64,000 nucleotides of DNA, taken from the NCBI GenBank assembly GCA_945907735.1, contig CAMDTL010000001.1, positions 62,001 to 126,000 on the forward strand, written 5' to 3'. The stretch comes from Methylotenera oryzisoli (GTDB lineage: Bacteria; Pseudomonadota; Gammaproteobacteria; Burkholderiales; Methylophilaceae). Below, piece after piece: positions 56,733-64,000 of the stretch. Position numbers and translations under genes: made by a program. The stretch's first letter is position 1, and each line of letters begins with the position of its first letter. The notes below the pieces were generated by a model, which was not told where the DNA came from, searched no databases, and saw only the letters and a program-made list of their open reading frames with translations.

Positions 56733-57779
56733 TTAGGCAAACAAATCAGTCTCAGGTTTTCCAACCAAATTCACACGCTTTACCGCCGCCACAAACGCGC
56801 CATTTGCATGCAAATGGCGCAAGCTCATTGGGTAGCGCGCGCCGTGCATGCGTGCCAGCCGTGCGATGCTAAGCGCGGGCATTTTCCACTCGAGTTTCTC
56901 TAACAATTCATCAGCTAAATCTGGGTGATTGCACAGCAGCACCATGTCGCAGCCCGCATTCAAAGCGGCCAAACTGCGCGTGGTCACATCGCCGCCCACA
57001 GATGCGCCTTCCATGCTTAAATCATCGCTAAAAATCACGCCATGAAAGCCTAAACGTTCGCGCAATACTTTTTGTAACCAGGTGGGCGAAAACCCCGCAG
57101 GCTTATCATCCACTTTCGGGTAAATCACGTGCGCGGGCATAATCGCCGCCAAACCTTCATCTATCATTTGCCTAAAGGGCTGCATGTCATTTTGTGCAAT
57201 TTGGTCAAACTCACGCTCGTCAATGGGAATACTCACGTGCGAATCGGCCACCACAAACCCATGCCCAGGAAAATGCTTGCCTACTGCCTGCATGCCACCT
57301 TTTTTCAGGCCTTGTATGATGGAAAACGCCAGCTCGTTAATGGCTTGCGGTTCTTTATGAAACGCGCGATCGCCAATCACCAAGCTATCGCCATAATCCA
57401 TATCCAACACGGGCGTAAAGCTAAAATCCACACCGTGCGCACGTAATTCAGCGGCTAAAATCCAGCCAGCCTCTGTTGCTAACTCTTTGGCTGTTTTTCT
57501 ATCCATATCCCAAATTTTGCCAAACTCGCGCATCGGTGGAATTTTGGTAAACCCTTCGCGAAAACGTTGCACACGGCCACCTTCGTGATCTACCGCGATT
57601 AAAATTGGCGGGCTGCGAACCGTATGGATACTAGCTGTCAGAGCGCTTAATTGCGCGCAATTTTCAAAGTTGCGTGCAAATAAAATCACGCCACCAACCA
57701 GCGGATGTTGCAAGCGTTTAATGTCGTCGGCAGTGAGTGCCTTACCGACAATGTCTAACATGACAGGACCTAGCGACAT
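56733..57779 (-). CDS. nagZ: Beta-N-acetylhexosaminidase
   Basis: Cytoplasmic family-3 glycosidase that removes GlcNAc from anhydromuropeptides in wall recycling. VDHEGGRVQRFREGFT, GKHFPGHGFVVADSH and FSDDLSMEGA are the GH3 NagZ motifs, with the Asp nucleophile in the last. 348 residues. It fits functionally with slt and the L,D-transpeptidase/peptide transporter also in this window. Confidence 0.95.
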   Translation of the reverse strand: MSLGPVMLDIVGKALTADDIKRLQHPLVGGVILFARNFENCAQLSALTASIHTVRSPPILIAVDHEGGRVQRFREGFTKIPPMREFGKIWDMDRKTAKELATEAGWILAAELRAHGVDFSFTPVLDMDYGDSLVIGDRAFHKEPQAINELAFSIIQGLKKGGMQAVGKHFPGHGFVVADSHVSIPIDEREFDQIAQNDMQPFRQMIDEGLAAIMPAHVIYPKVDDKPAGFSPTWLQKVLRERLGFHGVIFSDDLSMEGASVGGDVTTRSLAALNAGCDMVLLCNHPDLADELLEKLEWKMPALSIARLARMHGARYPMSLRHLHANGAFVAAVKRVNLVGKPETDLFA

Positions 57780-57824
57780 TGTTGCTTTCTATCTATTTTA
57801 ATAATATTGAATCATAGCAAAACA

Positions 57825-57895
57825 TCCTGAGATGTTGAACTTGATTCAGCATCTCACGCTATACCAGATTGCGGGTCAAGCCCAAAATGACATCA
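57825..57895. repeat. Intergenic palindromic repeat before nagZ/after methyltransferase
   Basis: CTGAGATG / CATCTCAC-type hairpin (GAGATG... CATCTC, 57830-57855), then GATTGCGGGTCAAGC and an AATGACATC end. Related to the repeats at 14475 and 59055. The methyltransferase stop codon lies inside the last bases of this element. Confidence 0.5.
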
Positions 57896-59029
57896 AGCTT
57901 TTAACCGATATAGCGAGGTAATTTCTTTGCTGCGCGCCGCATAAAGTGGGTCAGATTGGTCGCTAGATTTTGCATGTTTTGGCGCAATATCCAACTTTTC
58001 AATCATACTTAAACCGGCATCTGCTATCCATTTCATTAATTCTTCATTGCTACGCAAACCCAAGTGCTCAGCTATATCTGAGAGTATTAACCAAGCTTCG
58101 CCATTGTCATTCAAGTGCGCTTTTACGCCCGCCAGAAACCCTTTTAACATCGCGCTATTCGGGTCGTAAATGGCGTGCTCAATCGGAGCATTGGCTTTGG
58201 CGGGCAGCCACGGTGGGTTACACACAATTAAATCGGCTTTTTTGAAACCGCTGGGGAATAAATTGGCCTGCTCAACTTCAATATACTCTTTCAAACCTAG
58301 CTGGGCGATATTTTCACTGGCGCAATTCAATGCGCGAATATTGTTGTCGGTGGCGATGACTTTTTTAATGCCGCGCGTCACCAAAATCGCCGCGATGACG
58401 CCTGTGCCTGTGCCGATATCAAACGCGGTTTTAAAGTTATTCAGCGGTGCGTTATTAATTAAGTCTAAGTATTCACCGCGCACTGGACTATATACGCCGT
58501 AGTGCGCATGAATATTGGCTTGCATGGCATCGATATAGACGCCTTTTTTACGCCATTCATGCGCGCCCATCATGCCCAATAGTTCGCGTAACGATAATAG
58601 CAACTTGGCTGGTAATTTATCAATTTTGGGGTCGATAATGAGTGCGCTAGCCACCGCCTCTTTTACCTCAGGCGCACGGCGTAGCTCACATGCACCATAT
58701 TTCAGTTCGATTAAAATTTTATTGGTGATACTCGCGCGCTGAATCTGCCGCGCACGATGCTGGTGAAACGCTTCCAGCATCGTCGTAGCAGGTTTAATCG
58801 GCTTAATATCGAACTTGCGGGTAATCGCCTGCAACAACTGTTTGGCGTTTTGAAAATCACCTGTATAGAGCAAAGCGGTGCCTTCGCATATCTGCTTGTA
58901 AGCCACTTTAGCATTGGTGGTGTCATCGGCCAGCAGTATGTTCTTTGGCGGCGGGCTACCTGCTTCAGATTGCCAATGCGCTTGCTGCGTGGTTTTTTTA
59001 TCTTGCCAAGTTGTTATCGTTTCAGTCAA
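57893..59029 (-). CDS. Class I SAM-dependent methyltransferase (MTS type)
   Basis: 378 residues. C-terminal methyltransferase domain: FDIGTGTGVIAAILV (motif I), VIATDNNIRALNCASENI (motif II) and NPPWLPAK, the NPPW motif used for nitrogen of bases or amides, as in RlmF/HemK/RsmC relatives. The N-terminal 170 residues lack a recognised motif. The substrate is unknown; an rRNA or protein target is likely. Confidence 0.8.
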   Translation of the reverse strand: MTETITTWQDKKTTQQAHWQSEAGSPPPKNILLADDTTNAKVAYKQICEGTALLYTGDFQNAKQLLQAITRKFDIKPIKPATTMLEAFHQHRARQIQRASITNKILIELKYGACELRRAPEVKEAVASALIIDPKIDKLPAKLLLSLRELLGMMGAHEWRKKGVYIDAMQANIHAHYGVYSPVRGEYLDLINNAPLNNFKTAFDIGTGTGVIAAILVTRGIKKVIATDNNIRALNCASENIAQLGLKEYIEVEQANLFPSGFKKADLIVCNPPWLPAKANAPIEHAIYDPNSAMLKGFLAGVKAHLNDNGEAWLILSDIAEHLGLRSNEELMKWIADAGLSMIEKLDIAPKHAKSSDQSDPLYAARSKEITSLYRLKA

Positions 59030-59054
59030 TGTGAGTCCTAAAGGGTAAAATTGC

Positions 59055-59114
59055 TGTCATGCTGAACTTGATTCAGTATCTAAAATTAGATGGCGGATTG
59101 AATCCGCAATGACA
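59055..59114. repeat. Intergenic palindromic repeat with TGTCAT/ATGACA ends
   Basis: Starts TGTCATGCTGAACTTGATTC and ends GAATCCGCAATGACA, with perfectly inverted TGTCAT / ATGACA ends about 60 bp apart, and an internal GCGGATTGAATCCGC hairpin. Same family as the copies at 14475 and 57825. Confidence 0.55.
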
Positions 59115-59121
59115 AAAAACA

Positions 59122-59826
59122 TTAAATTTTAAATGGGTTAAAGTCGGTATTTTTATCGTAATAATCTTCGTTCTCGGCTTTTTTAAGAAAAGCCACTGCT
59201 TTATAAACCGCGGGCGTAAACGCAATTTCGACTGCAATTTTAGCGATAATTTGCGCGCCAATGATCAGTGGAATTTTATCGTTAGGAATAATACCAGTAT
59301 TCCAAAATGCCAGCGGCACGAACATAATGGTGTCCACAGTTTCGCCAAACACGGTGCTGGTAATGGTGCGCTGCCACAAGTACTTGCCAGCACTGAAAAT
59401 TTTCATTTTCGCCATCACAAAACTATTTACAAATTCGCCCACCGCAAACGCAATGAGCCCTGCCAAAGCAATTCGCCAAGTGCTGCCAAACGCCACTTCA
59501 TATTCGTGTTGGTTGTTCCAAAATGGCGCAGGCGGCAGCGCGACGATCATCCATGCCATAAACGAAGCAAACGCCAGCCCAACAAACCCAGCCCAAATCA
59601 CTCTTCTTGAAGCTGCATAACCATAGACTTCTGTCAAAATATCGCCAAAAATAAACGAAATAGGGAAAAATAAAACGCCAGCGCCAAAGGTGAGTGTGCC
59701 CAACAGCGGCGTATCTATTTGCGTAACTTTGGCTGGACCAATCAAATTGGAACACACCAAAACCGTGACAAATGCTGCCATAATTAAGTCGTAATATCGG
59801 TAATTTTTGTGCATCCAAATACTCAA
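59122..59826 (-). CDS. Queuosine precursor transporter (VUT/YhhQ family)
   Basis: 234 residues, six membrane segments. FFPISFIFGDILTEVYGY and FGETVDTIMFVPLAF are the YhhQ signatures. It imports 7-cyano-7-deazaguanine for tRNA queuosine in E. coli. The start may be MHKNYRYYDL, four residues into the ORF. It follows the permease gene by only 5 nt, on the same strand. Confidence 0.88.
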   Translation of the reverse strand: MSIWMHKNYRYYDLIMAAFVTVLVCSNLIGPAKVTQIDTPLLGTLTFGAGVLFFPISFIFGDILTEVYGYAASRRVIWAGFVGLAFASFMAWMIVALPPAPFWNNQHEYEVAFGSTWRIALAGLIAFAVGEFVNSFVMAKMKIFSAGKYLWQRTITSTVFGETVDTIMFVPLAFWNTGIIPNDKIPLIIGAQIIAKIAVEIAFTPAVYKAVAFLKKAENEDYYDKNTDFNPFKI

Positions 59827-59831
59827 GAAAA

Positions 59832-60623
59832 TTAGGTTTCTGCCCTGACATCTAACTTATCTCTAAGTTGATCACCCAGTAAATTAATCGCCAAAATCAA
59901 GCTCATTAAGCTCAAACCCACAATCAACACATAATGCGGCGCCACCAACATATAACGCACACCGTCGCGCAACATGGCACCCCAGCTTGCATTGGGCGCT
60001 TGTATGCCCAAGCCGAGAAACGACAAACTCGCCTCGGCGATCATTATACTCGCCAAGCTGTAAGTGGCCTCCACAATTAAAATAGAGCTTAGCAACGGCA
60101 AGATATGTTTAAACAAAAGTCGCGGCACGCTGGCGCCGAGCGATTCTGCCGCTTGCACGTGCTGGCGATTGCGCAAACTCATGGTTTGTCCGCGCGTCAA
60201 TCGCGCATAACTCACCCAACCCGTCATGCAAAGCGCAATCATCAAATTAGCCATGCCTGGACCCAATACGGCGGCAAACGCAATCGCCAATAATATGCCT
60301 GGGAAAGCCAAAAAAATATCGGTAATTTGCATCAACATGCGATCAATTTTCCCGCCATAAAAACCTGCCAGTAAGCCAATGCATACACCAATAGTCATGC
60401 TAATTAACGTCACAAAAATAGCCACCACAAACGAAATCTGCACACCTCTTAAAATGCGCGCCAAAATGTCGCGCCCTAAATCATCCGCGCCTAACCAATG
60501 TTGAACGTTAGGCGTGGCAAGGATTGCGTTTAAATCGATGCCGTTGCCATGCAAGCCGAATAATAGCCCTAACATGACGGCCACAATCCAAAATAATAAA
60601 ATAAATGATGCGATTTTTTTCAC
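59832..60623 (-). CDS. Peptide ABC transporter permease, DppC-like
   Basis: 263 residues with six helices. The HWLGADDLGRDILARILRG N-terminal pattern and the EAA loop AESLGASVPRLLFKHILPLL mark an OppC/DppC permease. It overlaps the DppB-like gene by 4 nt. ATPase partners are not in the window, so the transporter may share ATPases from elsewhere. Confidence 0.9.
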   Translation of the reverse strand: MKKIASFILLFWIVAVMLGLLFGLHGNGIDLNAILATPNVQHWLGADDLGRDILARILRGVQISFVVAIFVTLISMTIGVCIGLLAGFYGGKIDRMLMQITDIFLAFPGILLAIAFAAVLGPGMANLMIALCMTGWVSYARLTRGQTMSLRNRQHVQAAESLGASVPRLLFKHILPLLSSILIVEATYSLASIMIAEASLSFLGLGIQAPNASWGAMLRDGVRYMLVAPHYVLIVGLSLMSLILAINLLGDQLRDKLDVRAET

Positions 60624-61537
60624 GCACTTACCCTCACGCGTGGATCGGCAAATCTATAAATAATATCTGTAAATAAATTCACCAACACATAACTCAGTGC
60701 CACTACCAGTACGCAGGCCTGTGTCACTGGATAATCACGCTTTTCGATGCTCTCCACCAGCAAACGGCCAATACCATCCCAGCTAAAAATTGTCTCGGTA
60801 ATTACCGTGCCCGCTAGCAAACTGCCCATTTGCAAGCCGACAATGGTGATAATTGGCAGCAAAGCGGCACGCAAAGCGTGACGCACAATGACGGTTTGTT
60901 CACTCAAGCCTTTCGCGCGTGCAGTGCGAATAAAATCATCGTGCAACACATCCAATAAACTGGTGCGCGTCATGCGCGTGAGTATTGCGCTTAAGCCCAA
61001 ACCCAAAGTAATCGCGGGCAAAATAATTGAACTGTTCGATTCCATGCCGCTGACAGGCAACCAGCCCAGCCATACCGCGAAAACCAACATCAATATTGGC
61101 CCTAGCCAAAACGCGGGCATGGCAGAAAATCGCACCGAAACCATAGTCACCACAAAATCCTGCCAGTGATTCGCCTTAAGCGCGGCGTAAATGCCCAGCG
61201 GAATACCAATCACCAAGCCAATGATAAGTGATGAAATCGCCAGTTTTAAAGTGGCGGGATAACGCGTTTTGATGAGATCGATAATCGGCGTTTTTGTGTG
61301 TATCGAGCTGCCTAAATCGCCGTGTGCGAGCTTGGCTATATAACGACCAAATTGACTAATTAACGGTTGCTTTAGCCCAAGGTCTGCACGCAAAGTATCG
61401 CGGTCTGCCATGCTGGCCGACTCGCCTAACATTACTTCTACTGGGTCGCCTGGCACTAAATGTATCAGCAAAAAAGTGAGTAGTAAAACGCCAAAAATGA
61501 CGGTAGCGAAGCTAGATAATTTTTTAATTAAAAACAC
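60620..61537 (-). CDS. Peptide ABC transporter permease, DppB-like
   Basis: 305 residues with six helices. LLIHLVPGDPVEVMLGESA and the EAA loop RTARAKGLSEQTVIVRHALR are diagnostic of OppB/DppB. It overlaps the next permease by 4 nt. A 94-nt gap containing a CCCTCTCCC repeat separates it from the L,D-transpeptidase gene. Confidence 0.91.
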   Translation of the reverse strand: MFLIKKLSSFATVIFGVLLLTFLLIHLVPGDPVEVMLGESASMADRDTLRADLGLKQPLISQFGRYIAKLAHGDLGSSIHTKTPIIDLIKTRYPATLKLAISSLIIGLVIGIPLGIYAALKANHWQDFVVTMVSVRFSAMPAFWLGPILMLVFAVWLGWLPVSGMESNSSIILPAITLGLGLSAILTRMTRTSLLDVLHDDFIRTARAKGLSEQTVIVRHALRAALLPIITIVGLQMGSLLAGTVITETIFSWDGIGRLLVESIEKRDYPVTQACVLVVALSYVLVNLFTDIIYRFADPRVRVSA

Positions 61538-61544
61538 AAACCAC

Positions 61545-61628
61545 CTTAATCCCCTCGCCCATTGTGGGAGAGGGGTAAAGCCGCATAATCACCCTCTCCC
61601 CAACCCTCCCCCGCCTAGGGGGAGGGAG
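61545..61628. repeat. CCCTCTCCC-type intergenic repeat
   Basis: Imperfect inverted repeat rich in CCCTCTCCC, with GTGGGAGAGGG and CCCTCTCCCCAACCCTC arms and GGGGGAGGGAG at the end. This sequence type is dispersed between genes of many proteobacteria. It lies between the L,D-transpeptidase and permease genes. Confidence 0.6.
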
Positions 61629-61631
61629 TAA

Positions 61632-62111
61632 CTATTCTGAAATAAAAACTTGTGTTCCCGCTTCAACCAAATCAAACAAAGCAATCACATCCTCATTACG
61701 CATACGCACGCAGCCGTGCGAGCCAGTTTTTCCCATTTGCGTGGAATCTGGCGTACCGTGAATGTAAATGTAACGCTGCATGGTATCCACATTGCCAAGT
61801 CGATTTTTGCCAATTTCCTTGCCACTTAACCACAAAATCCGCGTTAAAATCCAATCACGCTCCGGAAACTGCATCATTAACTCTGGCGTACAGATTTCAC
61901 CTGTGGCTCTGCGTCCGACAAACACGGTATTCTGCTCGCAACCTGTACCTATCTTGGCGCGGACAATATGCGTGCCCAATGGCGTGCAGCCACTATCTTT
62001 CTCGCAACCTACGCCGTTAGCAGCGGTTGAAATGCGATATGTTGCCTTCACCTTGCCAGGTGCATCGAGCAATTTTAGTGTTTGTTGGGAAATGGAAATT
62101 TTAATTTGCAT
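61632..62111 (-). CDS. L,D-transpeptidase (YkuD domain)
   Basis: 159 residues. The catalytic GSHGCVRMRNEDVI with Cys, and the His in the IYIHGTPDSTQMGKTG stretch, mark YkuD. No clear signal peptide (starts MQIKISISQQTLKLLDA), so export is uncertain or occurs by another route. It overlaps the binding-protein gene by 11 nt and precedes the permeases, so it is embedded in the peptide transporter unit. Confidence 0.9.
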   Translation of the reverse strand: MQIKISISQQTLKLLDAPGKVKATYRISTAANGVGCEKDSGCTPLGTHIVRAKIGTGCEQNTVFVGRRATGEICTPELMMQFPERDWILTRILWLSGKEIGKNRLGNVDTMQRYIYIHGTPDSTQMGKTGSHGCVRMRNEDVIALFDLVEAGTQVFISE

Positions 62112-63570
62112 GATTGCTTATTGTATCCGACCTTATGATTGTCGTTAAATTATCCCAATTGCCATCTGGCTTAGGTGCATAGTCTGTAATATTTTTTTGC
62201 ATGGCGGCAAATTGTCCTTCGTACCACAGCGGAATATAGGGCAATTGCGCATGAATGCGCTGCGTAACGGCAGGCCAATCCTCATTAGCCAATAATTTAT
62301 CTAACTCGGTATCTGCATATCTGCCGCGATTAAAACCATTGGGCGGAAAAAAGTCACTGCCAAAGGCTTTGCTGTAGATTTCTGGCGTTTTAATGCCCAC
62401 CCAAGTCAGGCCAAAAAGTTGAAAATTACCTTGTTTGACATCGGCAAAAAAGGTGCCCCAATCCAAACTTCTAATCTCTAAAGCTATGCCAGCTGGCCGC
62501 ATTTGTGCTTGCAATATGGTGGCAAAGCGTACGCGTTGCGCATCGGTAGAGGTTTTATACACCAACTTTAATGGCAACTTTATGCCTGCATCTTGCAATA
62601 ACTTTTTGGCTAATTTTGGATTGTAATCATAGGCAAACAAACTAACACCTAGATTCGTATAGTGTTCTGGCGGCAAAATCGCAGCTGCGACGCGTGAATT
62701 TTTAACCATCACTTTATCGATAATCGCTTGGCGATTGATGGCGTGCGCAATCGCCAATCTTATTTTTTGTTGTTTTAAAATAGCATCTTGCATATTTAAA
62801 CCAAGATAGGAAAAATTAGCGCCAACGCTGGTTTTAACGCTAATTTCAGGTTTGCTTTGCAAATGCTTGACCAGCTCTGGCGGTAAATCGCCTTGTATTA
62901 AATCTGCCTCGCCACGTAAAAGTTTTAGCACCCGCACGGTCGGGTCTTTCACTTCTTGCAGCGAAATGATTTGATTATCGCCAGTTCTTTTAAGCGTCAG
63001 TTTGTTTTGCCAAGATACAAATTCAAGCGCGCCACTGCCAACTGGCTGATGCGAAAAATCGTGGTTTTTTTCGATTAAAGTTTTGGGCAAAATACCAAGA
63101 ATTAATTTGGCAACAAAATGCTTGTCTGGCTGTTTTAATTGAAATAAAACTGTGTGTTCATCTTCCACTTTAATGCGTTCAATATTGGAAAATTCGGCTG
63201 CATGTGGCGAATCTTTTAAACTCAGTAACGAATCATAAGTCGCTTTCACATCGTGCGCAGTCAGCGTTTTGCCGTTATGAAAAGTGGCAGATTTTTGCAA
63301 TGTGAATCGATAGCTTTTTTCATTTAAAGTATCGCTACTTGATGTGTCGCTAGTAGCCAATACGTATACGGGTTGCATGGCAGCATCAAAATCGACTAAG
63401 GGCTGATAAATTAAGCGATTAACGCGCTCGGAGGCTGCATCGGTGGCGTAGCGCGGATCGAGGTTTAGCGGTGCTTGCGCGATGGCAAAATTGATTTCAC
63501 CGATGTTTTCTGGTTTGCCACAAGCCGCAAGGAGCAAACAAAATATCATCAGCAAAATTATTCTCAACAT
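62101..63570 (-). CDS. Peptide ABC transporter substrate-binding lipoprotein
   Basis: Family-5 solute-binding protein. I place the start at MLRIILLMIFCLLLAACG (63570); the lipobox LLAAC supports this. About 489 residues. RYATDAASERVNRLIYQPLV, ATFHNGKTLTAHDVKATYD and the QMRPAGIALEIRSLDWG stretch are typical of DppA/OppA. With the permeases it should import peptides, possibly murein fragments, as nagZ, slt and an L,D-transpeptidase are nearby. Confidence 0.9.
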   Translation of the reverse strand: MLRIILLMIFCLLLAACGKPENIGEINFAIAQAPLNLDPRYATDAASERVNRLIYQPLVDFDAAMQPVYVLATSDTSSSDTLNEKSYRFTLQKSATFHNGKTLTAHDVKATYDSLLSLKDSPHAAEFSNIERIKVEDEHTVLFQLKQPDKHFVAKLILGILPKTLIEKNHDFSHQPVGSGALEFVSWQNKLTLKRTGDNQIISLQEVKDPTVRVLKLLRGEADLIQGDLPPELVKHLQSKPEISVKTSVGANFSYLGLNMQDAILKQQKIRLAIAHAINRQAIIDKVMVKNSRVAAAILPPEHYTNLGVSLFAYDYNPKLAKKLLQDAGIKLPLKLVYKTSTDAQRVRFATILQAQMRPAGIALEIRSLDWGTFFADVKQGNFQLFGLTWVGIKTPEIYSKAFGSDFFPPNGFNRGRYADTELDKLLANEDWPAVTQRIHAQLPYIPLWYEGQFAAMQKNITDYAPKPDGNWDNLTTIIRSDTISNHAN

Positions 63571-63652
63571 GACGGTAATTTTACACAGGATTGGGTAACT
63601 ATTTCGCAAAGATTAGGCGCAGATTGCGGGTGTGGTTCGATAAGTTTATCGC

Positions 63653-64000
63653 CTAGCGCTTCAGCTGAATTTTTTCGAACAGCGCGATGGATTCTACATG
63701 CGCGGTGTGCGGGAACATATTGATCACACCCGCCGCACTTAGGCGGTAACCTTTTTCGTTAACCAAAATATTCGCATCACGCGCCAGCGTGGCGGGGTTG
63801 CACGAAACGTAAACGATTGTATTTGGCGCAGTGTTTTCAACAATTGACTTCACCAATTCATGTGCGCCATCGCGCGGTGGATCAACCAACCATTTATCGA
63901 ACTTACCATGTTTTAAATTTAGGCCTGCCAAGCTTGCCTCAGTCATTTTAAACAAATCAGCCACGCCAAATGTTACCTTGCTAATATTGTTTAATTTCGC
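63653..64000 (-). CDS. rlmD: 23S rRNA (uracil-C5)-methyltransferase RlmD, 3' part
   Basis: Only the C-terminal part (about 115 codons) is in the window; the frame is open to the edge. [17 protein letters not shown] and the catalytic [18 protein letters not shown] with Cys, then [15 protein letters not shown], identify the RumA/RlmD family that makes m5U1939. The GTG shown in the ORF track is not the start. Confidence 0.88.
   Translation of the reverse strand, partial: AKLNNISKVTFGVADLFKMTEASLAGLNLKHGKFDKWLVDPPRDGAHELVKSIVENTAPNTIVYVSCNPATLARDANILVNEKGYRLSAAGVINMFPHTAHVESIALFEKIQLKR

Overview
This 64-kb window is a gene-dense stretch of bacterial chromosome with moderate-to-low GC content. 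Gene content and order point to a betaproteobacterium, most likely Methylophilales (Methylotenera/Methylophilus-like); that taxonomic call is inference. Supporting signs are ddlB-ftsQ-ftsA-ftsZ-lpxC order, a tkt-gap-pgk-pyk block, a fused ccm operon, rsxABCDGE-nth, and a paired soluble and membrane pyrophosphatase. Almost everything is housekeeping; there is no prophage, intact insertion sequence or CRISPR array.

Layout. 1-5.2 kb: end of the division/cell-wall cluster (ddlB, ftsQ, ftsA, ftsZ, lpxC). 5.2-9.6 kb: small membrane protein, soluble lytic transglycosylase, SDR-type epimerase, CCA-adding enzyme. 9.8-14.4 kb (minus): slmA, a HAD nucleotidase, argB, an unusual argA with an N-terminal XRE helix-turn-helix, and rsmE. 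14.6-16.2 kb: thioredoxin-like protein and a Gfo/Idh oxidoreductase. 16.5-24.2 kb: tkt, gap, pgk, pyk, purC, DUF1232, ppa. 24.4-26.4 kb (minus): hppA. 26.8-31.2 kb: dciA, M23 peptidase, secA, DUF1289.

31.3-34.7 kb (minus) holds the most distinctive accessory locus. It is a copper-type RiPP cluster of the HvfABC (oxazolin)/bufferin kind: a secreted precursor with eight (D/E)GKCG motifs, a DUF692 multinuclear iron oxidase and a DUF2063 partner. An anti-sigma gene and an ECF sigma gene lie upstream. The sigma gene is broken at three homopolymers, one of them a C11 tract. 34.7-41.0 kb (minus): a FIST-like remnant, nth and the Rnf/Rsx electron-transport complex.

41.3-44.5 kb: dapA, bamC, a metallo-beta-lactamase-fold protein and a tiny repeat-bearing lipoprotein. 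44.5-45.5 kb is a poorly coding gap with a broken exported ORF. 45.5-51.3 kb: ccmABCDEFGH with only a stub of ccmI. 51.4-54.0 kb: mutS. 54.3 kb: tRNA-Leu(UAA). 54.5-59.8 kb: yceI, tadA, a Bax-inhibitor-1 protein, nagZ, a methyltransferase and a queuosine-precursor transporter. 59.8-63.6 kb (minus): a peptide ABC transporter (two permeases and a lipoprotein binding protein) with an L,D-transpeptidase embedded. 63.65 kb to the end: the 3' end of rlmD.

Two points look least ordinary. One is the XRE-ArgA fusion with matching palindromes over its promoter, which suggests an arginine-sensing enzyme that also binds DNA. The other is the HvfA-like RiPP operon with an inactivated or possibly phase-variable sigma gene. 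Several intergenic palindromic repeat families and gene remnants are also recorded. All calls come from reading the sequence and the supplied ORF track; no database search was run.
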